Assembly: GCA_002336085.1 (NCBI GenBank)
Contig: DDEH01000078.1
Span: 1-25,003, forward strand
From: Flavobacteriales bacterium UBA1959
GTDB taxonomy: Bacteria > Bacteroidota > Bacteroidia > Flavobacteriales_D > Sanyastnellaceae
Reading direction: 5' to 3'
Length of the DNA: 25,003 nt
Shown: positions 9,383-17,911 of the stretch, piece after piece
Numbering within the stretch: position 1 is the first letter of the stretch
Layout: every line of letters begins with the position of its first letter
Notes under the pieces: generated by a model
What the model saw: only the letters and a program-made list of their open reading frames with translations
Database searches by the model: none
Told to the model about the DNA's origin: nothing
Made by a program: the position numbers and the translations under genes

Positions 9383-12300
9383 TCAAGGGGCTTCAGGCGC
9401 AGATGCGCTTATTTGCGTGCTGTCTGCAGGGACGGAAGTTTGAAGGTCAGCAGCTTCCAAGGTTTCGATTTGAATTAAGCCTTCCTCTGCTGCGGCTCGC
9501 GTGGCGGGATCTTGCACAAATTCTAGAATGCTTTCAGCCGTGGTTTTGGCTTGGAACCAATCTTCCATTCCGATATATGCGTCAATCAACAGAAGAAAAG
9601 ATTTGTGCTTCCATGCATCGAACGCAGCAAATTCATCAATGAGCTTGAAAATAGCAGTTTCAGTTTGTTGGTAATCTTTTGCTCTGTAAGGATATGTGCA
9701 CAAGAGGTACTGGCATTCCGCTCCTCTCTCTCCGCCGAATTCTGCGATGTGCATAAGGTCAGCTTGTGCCTCATCAAAAGCCAATCCTGAGAAGTTGATT
9801 TTGGCCCTCCAATAACGCGCAGTTCGCCTTATGTCCTCAGGAGTTTGGGAGTCTGATATTACCAGTTCAGCATAAGCTTTGGCTTGATCAAAGGCTTCTA
9901 AGGCAAAGAAGCAGCGCATCAATCCAATTCGAGCTTCAAGTTGGTTTTCTTTGAGGATGCTTACGGCCTCTAACGTTTGGTAATGACGAAGGGCTGTTGT
10001 TAGGTCCAAAGCATTCCAGGCAATGGTCGAAGCACCAAGAGCCGCGGACTCGGTGAAGTCACTGATGGGTTGTTGCAGGACAAACTCGAAAGAGCGTCGG
10101 GCTTCGGCTAAGTCACTTTGATCATAAGCGCAGTTGCCTAAAAAAAAGTGAGCCTCGGTCAGGAACCTGCCTTGGGCGTAATTCACAATGTATTCATTCA
10201 GCCGAAGAATGGCTTTTTCACAATTGCGTTCGAGCGCGAAATTTCTTGCGGCATTAAAGAATCTTTCTTCAATTTCATCGCCATCCAAACCGACTCCAGA
10301 AGGCAAGTTGTCGAGCAAGCCTTGATCGATTAGAATCGGCTCCACCACGTTGAAAGCGTCTCCCGCAATGGGGTCTTGTCCGTAATCATCACGCACTTGA
10401 TTCCACAAAAGCAATACCTCATCGATTTTGTCTTGCTTTACCGCAATGAGACACAAATCAACGAGGGCGTACTTGGTACGAGGTGAATTGCTGTAATCAC
10501 GCCTCAAGGTTTCGAGTGCCACTTTGGCCTCGTCAAGTTGATTGGTTTCAATGTAAGCTCTTCCGAGCGCATATAGTGCCTCTGGGATGTAACTCGATCC
10601 GGGTGCCAATTGAACCAGTTCATTGAGTGCTTCAATTTCTTCCGAAGCTCGATTCAGCGAACCGAAGCAATCTGCCCGCTGAAATCGTGCATAGTCTTCA
10701 GGTGAATTGCTTGAATTGATGACTTCACTGTAGTAACGGGCAGCAGGTTCGAATTCCTTATTGGAATAGTAGCAATCGCCTATGCGAAGCCTGGTATCAC
10801 GGGATTTGTCAGTCTCTACCTCGCCGACCTGCTTGAGGTAGGAGCGAAAGGCACTCAAGGCATCCACGTATTTCTTTCGCTTGAACAGAGCATACCCCCG
10901 GGCATAAATACCGTCGCCGTAGTGAGGACTTTGGTAGGCTCCAGGAGAGGATTCAAATGCGGCATAATGTGCCGTAGATTGTGTGTATTTACGGAGGAGA
11001 TAGCTTAATTCTCCTTGCCAAAAATACGACTCTGCGGTAAGCGTTGGATCGGCAGGATAGTCCCTTACTTTTTCAAAATACTCCTGTGCTTCTGCATAAG
11101 AACCGCTCCGAAACAATTCCACGCCTCGGTTGTACGATACAAGTTGGTATGCCGTCTTTACCTGTGGTGTTTTGTCCTTGATGAGTGAAAGAGCAGACAG
11201 CGCTCGGTCATAATCTTTTGAAGACATGTATACTTCAAGAAGAAAACCATATGCTTCATCTGTTCGCTCAGAGTTGGGGTATTCCCTCAAGTAGCGTTCG
11301 ATGGCGGTGATGGCGTCGTCAAAAGGATTGTACGTGAGTTCATAGGCCAGTTTGGCATAGCTAAACAAAGCATCTTCACTCACTTCCTCGTCGAACTTCA
11401 GTTCGGAGGCTTTTTTAAAGGTGGTTCTCGCTTTGTCACGTTGGCCCAACCCAAGGTAGCAATCGGCCATGTGGTAAAGAGCTAGTTGACCCATTTCATC
11501 TTCGTCGCGTACAACGATTGTAAAGCAGTTGAGGGCTTTTCGATACGACTGTGAGCGGTAATATGTGAAGCCCATTTGATACGAAAACTCACGTGTGCGA
11601 TCGCTTCCCCGACTGAAGTGATACGCCTCCTCCAAGTAGGGGAGTGCGCTATCAAAATCTTGCATCCGATAAAGTGCATCGCCCACCAATCTCGCCACAT
11701 CAGCTCTTTGAGTCTCTCGTATATCGAAGTCCGGGTGCATCACCTTTGGCGCGTAGTCAATCAGCGCTTCAAATTGTTCTGTTTCATGAAGGAGTTGGGC
11801 GATGTAAATGGGGACAACATTTTGAAACTGGTCGTATCCTTCAAGGGATTGAAACCCCTCTAAGGCAACTTGCGATTGACCTCTTAAATAGGAAATGTGA
11901 CTGAAGTAGTATTTGGATGGAAGTTGGAATTGACCGGCGTCTTCACCGCCTTCCATGACCGCAAATAAATCGAGTCGAGCGTCGTCATAATCCTCCAATT
12001 CAAAATGTGAATGGCCGCGTTTGAATTTCCGTTCTAGTTTTTCTGCCTTGTCCATTCGCAGGGTGTTTAGGCCATTGAACGCTTCTACGGCATCGTTCCA
12101 GTCCCGTTTGCGGTAGAAATAATTGGCGAGTTCCCACTGGAGTTTTTGGCCAAGTGGATTCTCTGGATAGATGGTTTTGAATTCATTGACACGATTTGAG
12201 GCATCGGCTTGTTGCAGTTGAATGGAACAAAAGGCAATGCGATACAAAGCTTGACCGCATTCCGTACGCTCCTGATTTGCCTGATTGCCAAACCAATCTT

Positions 12301-12481
12301 CGTAGCTAAAGAGAGCGTTGCTATATTTTTCGTGCTCCCAAAAAGCAGTAGCATCTTGCCACAATTTGTCGTTTGTATCCCAGGATGATGATGCGGCATC
12401 TTGGGCAATACTTGTTGCTTGAGTGGCTACTAAGAGTGCCCCAGCTAGGAACAGTTTGAGAAAGGAGTGGTGCATGGGCAT
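9383..12481 (-). CDS. Large secreted tetratricopeptide-repeat protein
   Basis: This 1032-residue protein has a signal peptide (hydrophobic residues 8-20, likely cleavage after TSIA at 26). Almost the whole mature chain is helical repeats of the TPR/Sel1 kind, with recurrent pattern A-Y-x2-G and Y-x3-G-Y-x-A; examples are ALYHMADCYLGLGQRDKART and ALYALGRAYIETNQLDEAKV. Some repeats resemble the TPR sets of BamD/YbgF-like periplasmic proteins. The last 20 or so residues (Ser/Pro/Ala-rich) look disordered. There is no lipobox, so the product should be soluble periplasmic or loosely bound at the outer membrane. The function is a protein-protein scaffold; the partner is plausibly the beta-barrel encoded 4 bases downstream. 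An alternative start is the second ATG, two codons in, and the difference is immaterial. Confidence 0.85.
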   Translation of the reverse strand: MPMHHSFLKLFLAGALLVATQATSIAQDAASSSWDTNDKLWQDATAFWEHEKYSNALFSYEDWFGNQANQERTECGQALYRIAFCSIQLQQADASNRVNEFKTIYPENPLGQKLQWELANYFYRKRDWNDAVEAFNGLNTLRMDKAEKLERKFKRGHSHFELEDYDDARLDLFAVMEGGEDAGQFQLPSKYYFSHISYLRGQSQVALEGFQSLEGYDQFQNVVPIYIAQLLHETEQFEALIDYAPKVMHPDFDIRETQRADVARLVGDALYRMQDFDSALPYLEEAYHFSRGSDRTREFSYQMGFTYYRSQSYRKALNCFTIVVRDEDEMGQLALYHMADCYLGLGQRDKARTTFKKASELKFDEEVSEDALFSYAKLAYELTYNPFDDAITAIERYLREYPNSERTDEAYGFLLEVYMSSKDYDRALSALSLIKDKTPQVKTAYQLVSYNRGVELFRSGSYAEAQEYFEKVRDYPADPTLTAESYFWQGELSYLLRKYTQSTAHYAAFESSPGAYQSPHYGDGIYARGYALFKRKKYVDALSAFRSYLKQVGEVETDKSRDTRLRIGDCYYSNKEFEPAARYYSEVINSSNSPEDYARFQRADCFGSLNRASEEIEALNELVQLAPGSSYIPEALYALGRAYIETNQLDEAKVALETLRRDYSNSPRTKYALVDLCLIAVKQDKIDEVLLLWNQVRDDYGQDPIAGDAFNVVEPILIDQGLLDNLPSGVGLDGDEIEERFFNAARNFALERNCEKAILRLNEYIVNYAQGRFLTEAHFFLGNCAYDQSDLAEARRSFEFVLQQPISDFTESAALGASTIAWNALDLTTALRHYQTLEAVSILKENQLEARIGLMRCFFALEAFDQAKAYAELVISDSQTPEDIRRTARYWRAKINFSGLAFDEAQADLMHIAEFGGERGAECQYLLCTYPYRAKDYQQTETAIFKLIDEFAAFDAWKHKSFLLLIDAYIGMEDWFQAKTTAESILEFVQDPATRAAAEEGLIQIETLEAADLQTSVPADSTQISASAPEAP

Positions 12482-12533
12482 ACTTCAATTGTATCTCACC
12501 CAAGTTAGTTTTTCAACCTACAGTGACTCGAGG

Positions 12534-12561
12534 AGCTATGTGAAGTTCTCAACGCATAGCT
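12534..12561. repeat. Inverted repeat upstream of the TPR gene
   Basis: AGCTATG (12534-12540) and CATAGCT (12555-12561) are perfect 7-base complements around a 14-base spacer. On the + strand a T-rich run follows, but no gene would be terminated there. On the - strand it lies between the DUF4920 terminator and the probable TPR promoter, where a regulator-binding site or RNA leader hairpin is possible. The spacing is long for a stable hairpin. Confidence 0.35.
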
Positions 12562-12589
12562 GTGCCTTTTTCGTTCATGAATTTTCATA

Positions 12590-12618
12590 AAAAAGCAGAC
12601 GCAATCCGTGTGCTTTTT
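12590..12618 (-). terminator. Rho-independent terminator of the aroC-DUF4920 operon
   Basis: The arms are AAAAAGCA (12590-12597) and TGCTTTTT (12611-12618), extended inward by ACG/CGT (12599-12601 with 12607-12609) after one G-G mismatch, around loop CAATC. On the - strand it starts 22 bases after the DUF4920 stop, and a run of six T ends it. The flanking A and T tracts would allow some function in both directions. Confidence 0.65.
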
Positions 12619-12639
12619 AATGCTCAGGAGAGCAGCGTA

Positions 12640-13179
12640 TCATTCATCACCGGCCATTGGAGCTCCTGCAGGTACATCGGCAATCATGACACCGGCAGCT
12701 TCGAATGTAAGTTCATAAGTGGGTTCGATGATGGCCTCGATTTCCGCAGTTGTTGCCCCCGCGTCTTCAAGCAAATGCTTCTGAAGATCAACAGATACCG
12801 TGTCGTAGAAAGCCTCTCCGTAGAAGTACGAAAGCTTGCCCTGCAGGCTGTCCTTGGGCACGAAAAATGCGTGGTCTTTCATGAACACACGCAGCGGTTC
12901 TTGTTCAGAGCTCTTTACGGTCATCCAGCAGCCCATGGTTTGGCAGCTTTGGACGATTTCGGCTTCGAAAAGCCCTACGGCAGTCCCCGTCTTCGCAATC
13001 ATTTGAGGGGCATCCTGAACCATAATGTTTTCCATGCCTCCAGGAATCTCCTCCCCATAGTAAGACCAAACTGCCTGCGCATTGTCCGAATTCGTCTCCG
13101 TATCATTTAAGCTTTGTTCGCCTGAGTTACATGCAAAAAGTGCCATGGCGATGCAGAAGGGGATAAAGAACGTTTTCAT
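12640..13179 (-). CDS. DUF4920-domain lipoprotein
   Basis: This is a 179-residue small lipoprotein. The signal ends in lipobox LFAC (14-17), so mature protein starts at lipidated Cys17, followed by a low-complexity linker rich in Asn, Ser and Thr. The domain (about 38-168) matches DUF4920: it opens with YYGEEI, contains EIVQSCQTMGCWMTV with Cys79 and Cys84, KDHAFFVPKD (101-110), GEAFYDTVSVD, and closes in FEAAGVMI. The family is found mainly in Bacteroidota. Its biochemical role is not established; the fold resembles OB-fold-like small envelope domains, and the paired cysteines might form a disulfide or bind metal (inference). It is the last gene of the - strand operon, 30 bases after the OmpA-family gene, and is followed by a terminator. 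Confidence 0.88.
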   Translation of the reverse strand: MKTFFIPFCIAMALFACNSGEQSLNDTETNSDNAQAVWSYYGEEIPGGMENIMVQDAPQMIAKTGTAVGLFEAEIVQSCQTMGCWMTVKSSEQEPLRVFMKDHAFFVPKDSLQGKLSYFYGEAFYDTVSVDLQKHLLEDAGATTAEIEAIIEPTYELTFEAAGVMIADVPAGAPMAGDE

Positions 13180-13209
13180 GGGATGGATTCTTAAGGTCTT
13201 GGATTGAGT

Positions 13210-15291
13210 TTATTTCAAACGAATTTCGAACTCTGTTCGACGGTTTTCTGAACGACCAGATTCGGTTGTATTGGTCGAAACAGGAACAGATTGTCCTAGC
13301 CCTTCTGAGCTGATGCGGTTCGCAGCCACTCCGTTTGTCTTGAGTGTTTCGGCCACGGATTGAGCGCGATTTTCGGATAACAATTGATTTTCGGTTATAT
13401 CTCCTCGATCGTCCGTGTGCCCTATGACATGGACTCCGATGGCTGAATTTCGGAGGAGATAGGCCGAAAACTGTTCGAGCATCAAGAGACTAGTGCGGTT
13501 TATTTTTGATGAGTTCGTCTGGAATTGAATATCACCAATTTCGAAAGCTTCGCCGTCTTTTGCTGGCTCCAATTCGATGGATGCGTCTAGATTGTTTCCA
13601 GCAGGGCGCTTCGTTTCATGGTCGTACAAGACCTGCGCTTCAAAGGCAATGCCATCGGCTTCGGCAATGAGCAGTACATCTTCCTTAAGCTTCATTTGAA
13701 CAACCGCAGCGAATCTTCCGTCTTGGTCATTGATTTTTACTTCTTCCACCTTTCTCGATTGGGCGTATTGTAGGTACATTTTCGCACCGACAGGAATGGC
13801 CCCTGCTTCATCTTTGATGGAACCTTTCACAATAAATACTGGCTTGGGTCTAAAGGTCTCAGGCACAGGAAAGCGAAGTATATCCAAACCCTTTGTACCA
13901 TTTCTTCTGCTCGCAAACATGGCTTCGCTGCCATCTGCGCTGACGACCATGCCGTGTTCGTCTCCACGAGTATTTACAGGGGCGCCTAAATTTCGTGCTT
14001 CGCCCCAATTGCCCGAAGAGTCGCGTTGACACATCCACAAATCATAGCCTCCACCGCCGGGTGTTCGATCGCTTGCGAAATAAAGGGTACGCCCGTCGGG
14101 ATGTAGAAATGGGGATTTATCATTTGTTGCGGTATTGATAGGTGAGGGAAGCAATGAAGGTGAGCCCCAGTTGCCGAGAGAATCCAGATGAGACATCCAA
14201 ATATCCATGGTTTGGTTGCCCGATCTATCTGCAATTGAGTTTGCATTTACAGCGCTGAAAAAAAGTTCGTTTCCATCAGCACTAATAGCTGGTTGTGCCT
14301 CCCATCCATCAGGGGTATTGAGGCTTGTCAGCGGTTTGAGGCTCCCCCAAAAATAAATGTAGCTGCCGTCGTCATTTCGATCGAGGACTTCGTGTTTGGC
14401 GACAAACAAATCGATGTTGTTCGGCGCTCCGGGTAGTGGATTCTGTGCTGCAATGAATAAGTCTAGATTGTCGATGGAAATGCTCGCGCCTCCATAATTG
14501 AAACCGTTTTTGAATGGGTAGTCGAGTGGCCGGCCGCTGTTGAATGTTTCGCCGTTAATACGCTCGCTCAGCATGAAGGCTTCGACGTCTTTGGATAGAA
14601 CGTCGCCTTTGGCTTTAAATTTGCCTTTCCTCGTGAAAAACAGCATGGTGCCATCTGGCGACAGAGCAGGTAGGTACTCATCATCCGTTTCGCTAATGGA
14701 AGGAATTGGGACTGGGATGTAATCGTTTTTATTCTTCCAGAAATCGATGAGAAACTTCAAGGTCGGCAGTACATCGATGACCTCTTCCATATGCTTGCCA
14801 TAACGCTTTCCAAGCGCTGATTCAGGTTCAGGAGGAAAGTTCAGGAACTGATCAAACCAAGATAAGGCCTCTTCATACCGTCCATCTCCGTAAGCCATCC
14901 CTCCAAGCATGTAATTCACATCTGCATTGAAATAGGGGCAACGTTGATGCAATTGAATGAGGGGCTCCTCTGCATTCCGGAAACTACCTTTCGTTCGTTT
15001 GATTTCATTAAACTCGAGCCTACCCCATTCGTAGAGACACTGCAAGCAGTTTTCATCTCGGTCGTATCCGTCTTGCAAAAATTGAATGCGCTCCTCTCGA
15101 TCATACTTGGACCCGTTTTTTCCTTTCTCGAGGAGCTTTTCGACCTTCGACCCTAAGGCTTCGTTGCACTCTGTTTCGTCGTCTTGCGCAAGCAGTGCTG
15201 CAAAACTTGAAAGCCATAGGCATGACAGAAATACAAAAATATTCCAACGGAACTTGATGCAACAGTCAATGTCACGGGCATAGGCTCGCAT
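13210..15291 (-). CDS. OmpA-family envelope protein with TPR, PD40 propeller and carboxypeptidase-like domain (PorE-like)
   Basis: The open frame extends to 15324 (704 residues). I prefer ATG 15291 (693 residues) because it shortens an unusually long region before the hydrophobic signal core; signal cleavage is likely after ALLA, before QDDETE. In numbering of the long form: TPR-like helices (95-195), PD40/WD40-like blades with repeated S-x-D-G and F-F/Y-F-A-S motifs (216-232, 276-290, 341-357, 405-419, 455-473), a carboxypeptidase-regulatory-like beta-sandwich (496-570), and an OmpA C-terminal domain (590-704) with HTDDRGD, LSENRA and ENRRTEFEI that should bind peptidoglycan. This order is that of PorE, an envelope-anchoring protein of the type IX secretion system, but PorE is a lipoprotein and this one has no lipobox. 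Paralogues with the same domains are common in Bacteroidota, so PorE identity is unproven. It follows the symporter gene by 4 bases (long start) or 37 bases (short start). Confidence 0.85.
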   Translation of the reverse strand: MRAYARDIDCCIKFRWNIFVFLSCLWLSSFAALLAQDDETECNEALGSKVEKLLEKGKNGSKYDREERIQFLQDGYDRDENCLQCLYEWGRLEFNEIKRTKGSFRNAEEPLIQLHQRCPYFNADVNYMLGGMAYGDGRYEEALSWFDQFLNFPPEPESALGKRYGKHMEEVIDVLPTLKFLIDFWKNKNDYIPVPIPSISETDDEYLPALSPDGTMLFFTRKGKFKAKGDVLSKDVEAFMLSERINGETFNSGRPLDYPFKNGFNYGGASISIDNLDLFIAAQNPLPGAPNNIDLFVAKHEVLDRNDDGSYIYFWGSLKPLTSLNTPDGWEAQPAISADGNELFFSAVNANSIADRSGNQTMDIWMSHLDSLGNWGSPSLLPSPINTATNDKSPFLHPDGRTLYFASDRTPGGGGYDLWMCQRDSSGNWGEARNLGAPVNTRGDEHGMVVSADGSEAMFASRRNGTKGLDILRFPVPETFRPKPVFIVKGSIKDEAGAIPVGAKMYLQYAQSRKVEEVKINDQDGRFAAVVQMKLKEDVLLIAEADGIAFEAQVLYDHETKRPAGNNLDASIELEPAKDGEAFEIGDIQFQTNSSKINRTSLLMLEQFSAYLLRNSAIGVHVIGHTDDRGDITENQLLSENRAQSVAETLKTNGVAANRISSEGLGQSVPVSTNTTESGRSENRRTEFEIRLK

Positions 15292-15328
15292 GGTTTTCGT
15301 AAAAAATGCAGCGAAATCAGGCATTGGT

Positions 15329-16741
15329 TTAGGCGGCTTCTGTAACGGTTGGGTTTAGTTCGTTTTCAGAGGCTGCAATCATTGAGGATACAGCTCCGTC
15401 GCCCGTGACATTAACTACAGTTCTGCACATATCTAAAATGCGGTCAACGGGAAAAATAAGTGCAATCCAAGCAGGATTGAGCCCCACGCTTTCAAGGACG
15501 ATGATCATCAATACAAGGCCCGCAGATGGCACAGCCGCAGCTCCAATAGACGCAAGAGTGGCAGTCAGCACGATGACGGCTTGTTGGGACCAAGCTAAGT
15601 CCACCATGTGAAATTGTGCCAGTGCGACAACAGCAATGGCCTGGTACATGCTTGTGCCGTCCATATTTACAGTTGCACCAATAGGCAGTACGAAAGAGGA
15701 TGTGCGTGAGTTAACGCCCAGTTTTTGATTCACACACTGCATTGTAACGGGGAGCGTCGCTACCGAGCTGGAAGTTGAAAACGCGGTGAGTTGTGCATCA
15801 CGCATCCCAGAAGAAAATGTTTTCCAACTCAACTTTTTCACCGTCAAGCTAACTAGGAGAGGGTAGAAAATGAAGACCATGATGGCTAAGCCCAAAACCA
15901 CAACCAAGCTATAGCGCAGCAGAAAACTGAGCAATTGTTGTAACATCTCAGGTTCAGTTCCTGCGGCCTTGACAACCTGTCCTGCCATGAGTGCGAAAAC
16001 AAAAAATGGCATGGCCCGCATTACGACCCAAACCATTTGAATGAACACTTCGTTGAGCGAGTCGATTGCTCTTACCAAAGGAGATTTCTTCTTTTCAGGG
16101 AGGCCAACAATGACCACGCCGAAAAAGATGGCAAAGAAAATTATTTGTAGCATTTTCATGTCCACCAATGAACCGAATATGTTGTTGGGTACGACATCCA
16201 CTAGGGGCTGCAGCGGTCCGCTGTTCTTGGTGTTGGTGGCCTTGTTGAGCTTGTCGGAGACCCAATCATTGTTCTTCGCCTCTTCAGCTGCGATGGTCTT
16301 TACCAACGCTTGGCGCTCTGGATCTTGGGAGAATTGGATGTCATCCAACGCTTGAATCCCATTCGCATCCCGCCACAATTCGTAACGAATACGATTGGTT
16401 TCGAGCAAGTCTGGATGCGCACCGCTTCCGGGTGAAAAAACATTGACCAAAGCCAATCCAATGAGAACTGCGGCCATTGTCGTTAGAACGTAGGTAACCA
16501 ATGTCTTCAATCCAAGTCGTCCCAATTTGTGGATGTTTCCTAAGCTTGTTACGCCACTAATGATGCTGAAAAGCACCAAGGGCACAGCGATGAGCTTCAA
16601 AAGATTGATGAAAATATCTCCAAAAGGTTGGATGTAATCAAGCGTAAAGTCGTTCCAGCCAAAGGTCACACTGAGCCAAGCATATGCGACGCCGAGAATG
16701 AGACCGATAATAACCTGCCAGTGGAGAGCCAATTTCGTCAT
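15329..16741 (-). CDS. Dicarboxylate/acidic amino acid:cation symporter (DAACS family)
   Basis: This 470-residue inner-membrane secondary transporter is related to GltP and archaeal GltPh. The serine-rich re-entrant hairpin HP1 is TSSSVATLPVT (323-333), TM7 has NMDGTSMYQ (359-367), HP2 has ASIGAAAVPSAG (397-408), and TM8 has DRILDMCRTVVNVTGD (433-448). By alignment with GltPh, Asp433, Asp437, Arg440 and Asn444 correspond to Asp390, Asp394, Arg397 and Asn401. The Arg is the residue that binds the side-chain carboxylate, so glutamate, aspartate or a C4-dicarboxylate is the expected substrate. The hydrophilic segment after TM3 (about 107-184) is some 40 residues longer than in E. coli GltP. It begins 39 bases downstream of aroC, in the same operon. 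Cation (Na+ or H+) not decidable. Confidence 0.94.
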   Translation of the reverse strand: MTKLALHWQVIIGLILGVAYAWLSVTFGWNDFTLDYIQPFGDIFINLLKLIAVPLVLFSIISGVTSLGNIHKLGRLGLKTLVTYVLTTMAAVLIGLALVNVFSPGSGAHPDLLETNRIRYELWRDANGIQALDDIQFSQDPERQALVKTIAAEEAKNNDWVSDKLNKATNTKNSGPLQPLVDVVPNNIFGSLVDMKMLQIIFFAIFFGVVIVGLPEKKKSPLVRAIDSLNEVFIQMVWVVMRAMPFFVFALMAGQVVKAAGTEPEMLQQLLSFLLRYSLVVVLGLAIMVFIFYPLLVSLTVKKLSWKTFSSGMRDAQLTAFSTSSSVATLPVTMQCVNQKLGVNSRTSSFVLPIGATVNMDGTSMYQAIAVVALAQFHMVDLAWSQQAVIVLTATLASIGAAAVPSAGLVLMIIVLESVGLNPAWIALIFPVDRILDMCRTVVNVTGDGAVSSMIAASENELNPTVTEAA

Positions 16742-16780
16742 GTTACGAATTTAAGTCCAATGCAGAGAGTTTTGGGGTGT

Positions 16781-17866
16781 TTAGCCAAGCCGAACAGTGC
16801 GGTTTTTCAACCATTCATCCACCAATACTAACATTGTCATGGCTTCCACTATTGGAACGGCGCGGGGCAGGACGCAGGGGTCGTGCCGTCCTTTTCCTTC
16901 GAGTTCAACAGCATTGCCTTCTTGATCAATCGTTTTCTGTGGCTGCATGAGGGTAGAAACAGGCTTGAATGCAACACGAATCACAATGTTTTGACCATTG
17001 GAAATTCCACCTTGAATTCCACCACTGTGGTTGCTCTGGGTGCTAGGGGCTTCCCCTTTGCGCTGTATCCAAGCATCGTTGTGTGTGCTTCCAAGCATCC
17101 GAGAACCCTCAATACCATTGCCTATTTCCATTGCCTTTACCGCGGGTAAACTCCACAAAGCATGGGCTAATTTGGCCTGCAATTTGTCGAACACAGGTTC
17201 ACCCCAACCTGCGGGCACGCCCTTCACCACCGCAATCACGCTGCCTCCCACAGTATCTCCTTTTGACTTGACTGTCCGAATGAGATCTGACATTTGTTCG
17301 GCAGCCTTCTGCTCAGGACAACGGATATCAGAGGCATCGATGAGAGATCGATCATAAAAACGAGGTTCTGTTTCGAGTGCAATGTTCTGTACACGGTCAA
17401 CATAGGCGCAGGCTTCAACTCCCAGTGTCATGAGGATTTGACGCGCAAGACCTCCAGCGACAACTCGGCAAGCGGTTTCCCGTGCAGAAGATCGGCCGCC
17501 ACCCCGGTGGTCCCGGAAACCATACTTTGCATCATATGTAAAGTCGCCATGGGAGGGACGATAGGTGGATTTGAGGTGGTCGTAGTCCTTTGATTCTGGA
17601 TCTGAATTTCGAATGACAAAACCAATGGGCGTTCCGGTGGTTTTCCCTTCGAATATCCCACTAAGCCACTCTACCTGATCGGATTCTCTGCGACTAGTTG
17701 TCAATGGTGACTGACCTGGCTTTCGGCGATTCAAGTCGGATTGAATGGCATCGAAATCGACGACAAGCCCGGATGGACAACCATCAATGACTCCGCCAAT
17801 GGCAGGGCCATGGGACTCGCCAAAAGTTGTCAGACGAAAAATTGATCCTATTGTATTGCCAGCCAT
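16781..17866 (-). CDS. aroC: Chorismate synthase
   Basis: This 361-residue enzyme makes chorismate from 5-enolpyruvylshikimate-3-phosphate, the last common step of aromatic amino acid, folate and quinone synthesis, and needs reduced FMN. Family signatures are all present: FGESHGPAIGGVIDG (15-29), YRPSHGDFTYDAKYG (102-116), HRGGGRSSARET (120-131) and KGRHDPCVLPRAVP (325-338) with its conserved basic residues. The length is normal. No flavin-reductase domain is attached, so it is the monofunctional bacterial type. It is the first gene of a - strand operon with the symporter, OmpA-family protein and DUF4920 lipoprotein. It is divergent from hutI with a 45-base gap, so the promoters of both must be compact; a TAACTTTG box lies 4 bases before the start. 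Confidence 0.97.
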   Translation of the reverse strand: MAGNTIGSIFRLTTFGESHGPAIGGVIDGCPSGLVVDFDAIQSDLNRRKPGQSPLTTSRRESDQVEWLSGIFEGKTTGTPIGFVIRNSDPESKDYDHLKSTYRPSHGDFTYDAKYGFRDHRGGGRSSARETACRVVAGGLARQILMTLGVEACAYVDRVQNIALETEPRFYDRSLIDASDIRCPEQKAAEQMSDLIRTVKSKGDTVGGSVIAVVKGVPAGWGEPVFDKLQAKLAHALWSLPAVKAMEIGNGIEGSRMLGSTHNDAWIQRKGEAPSTQSNHSGGIQGGISNGQNIVIRVAFKPVSTLMQPQKTIDQEGNAVELEGKGRHDPCVLPRAVPIVEAMTMLVLVDEWLKNRTVRLG

Positions 17867-17870
17867 TGCA

Positions 17871-17878
17871 CAAAGTTA
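17871..17878 (-). promoter_or_regulatory. Putative -7 box of aroC
   Basis: On the - strand these bases read TAACTTTG, a full match to the Bacteroidota -7 consensus TAnnTTTG. A transcript starting a few bases downstream would begin at or next to the aroC ATG (17864-17866), so aroC mRNA would be almost leaderless. There is no -33 TTG at the usual distance, which lowers confidence. Confidence 0.3.
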
Positions 17879-17911
17879 CGGAACCCGCGTTCGGATTGCT
17901 ACCTTGCGTCC

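Larger units (their letters stand above)
12482..12639. other. Intergenic region with promoter of the TPR operon
   Basis: These 158 bases lie between the DUF4920 gene and the TPR gene, both on the - strand. They contain the DUF4920 terminator (12590-12618), an inverted repeat (12534-12561) and, on the - strand, TAACTTGG (12500-12507), one mismatch from the Bacteroidota -7 consensus TAnnTTTG and about 20 bases before the TPR start codon. No -33 TTG stands at the expected distance. No small gene is visible. Confidence 0.35.
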
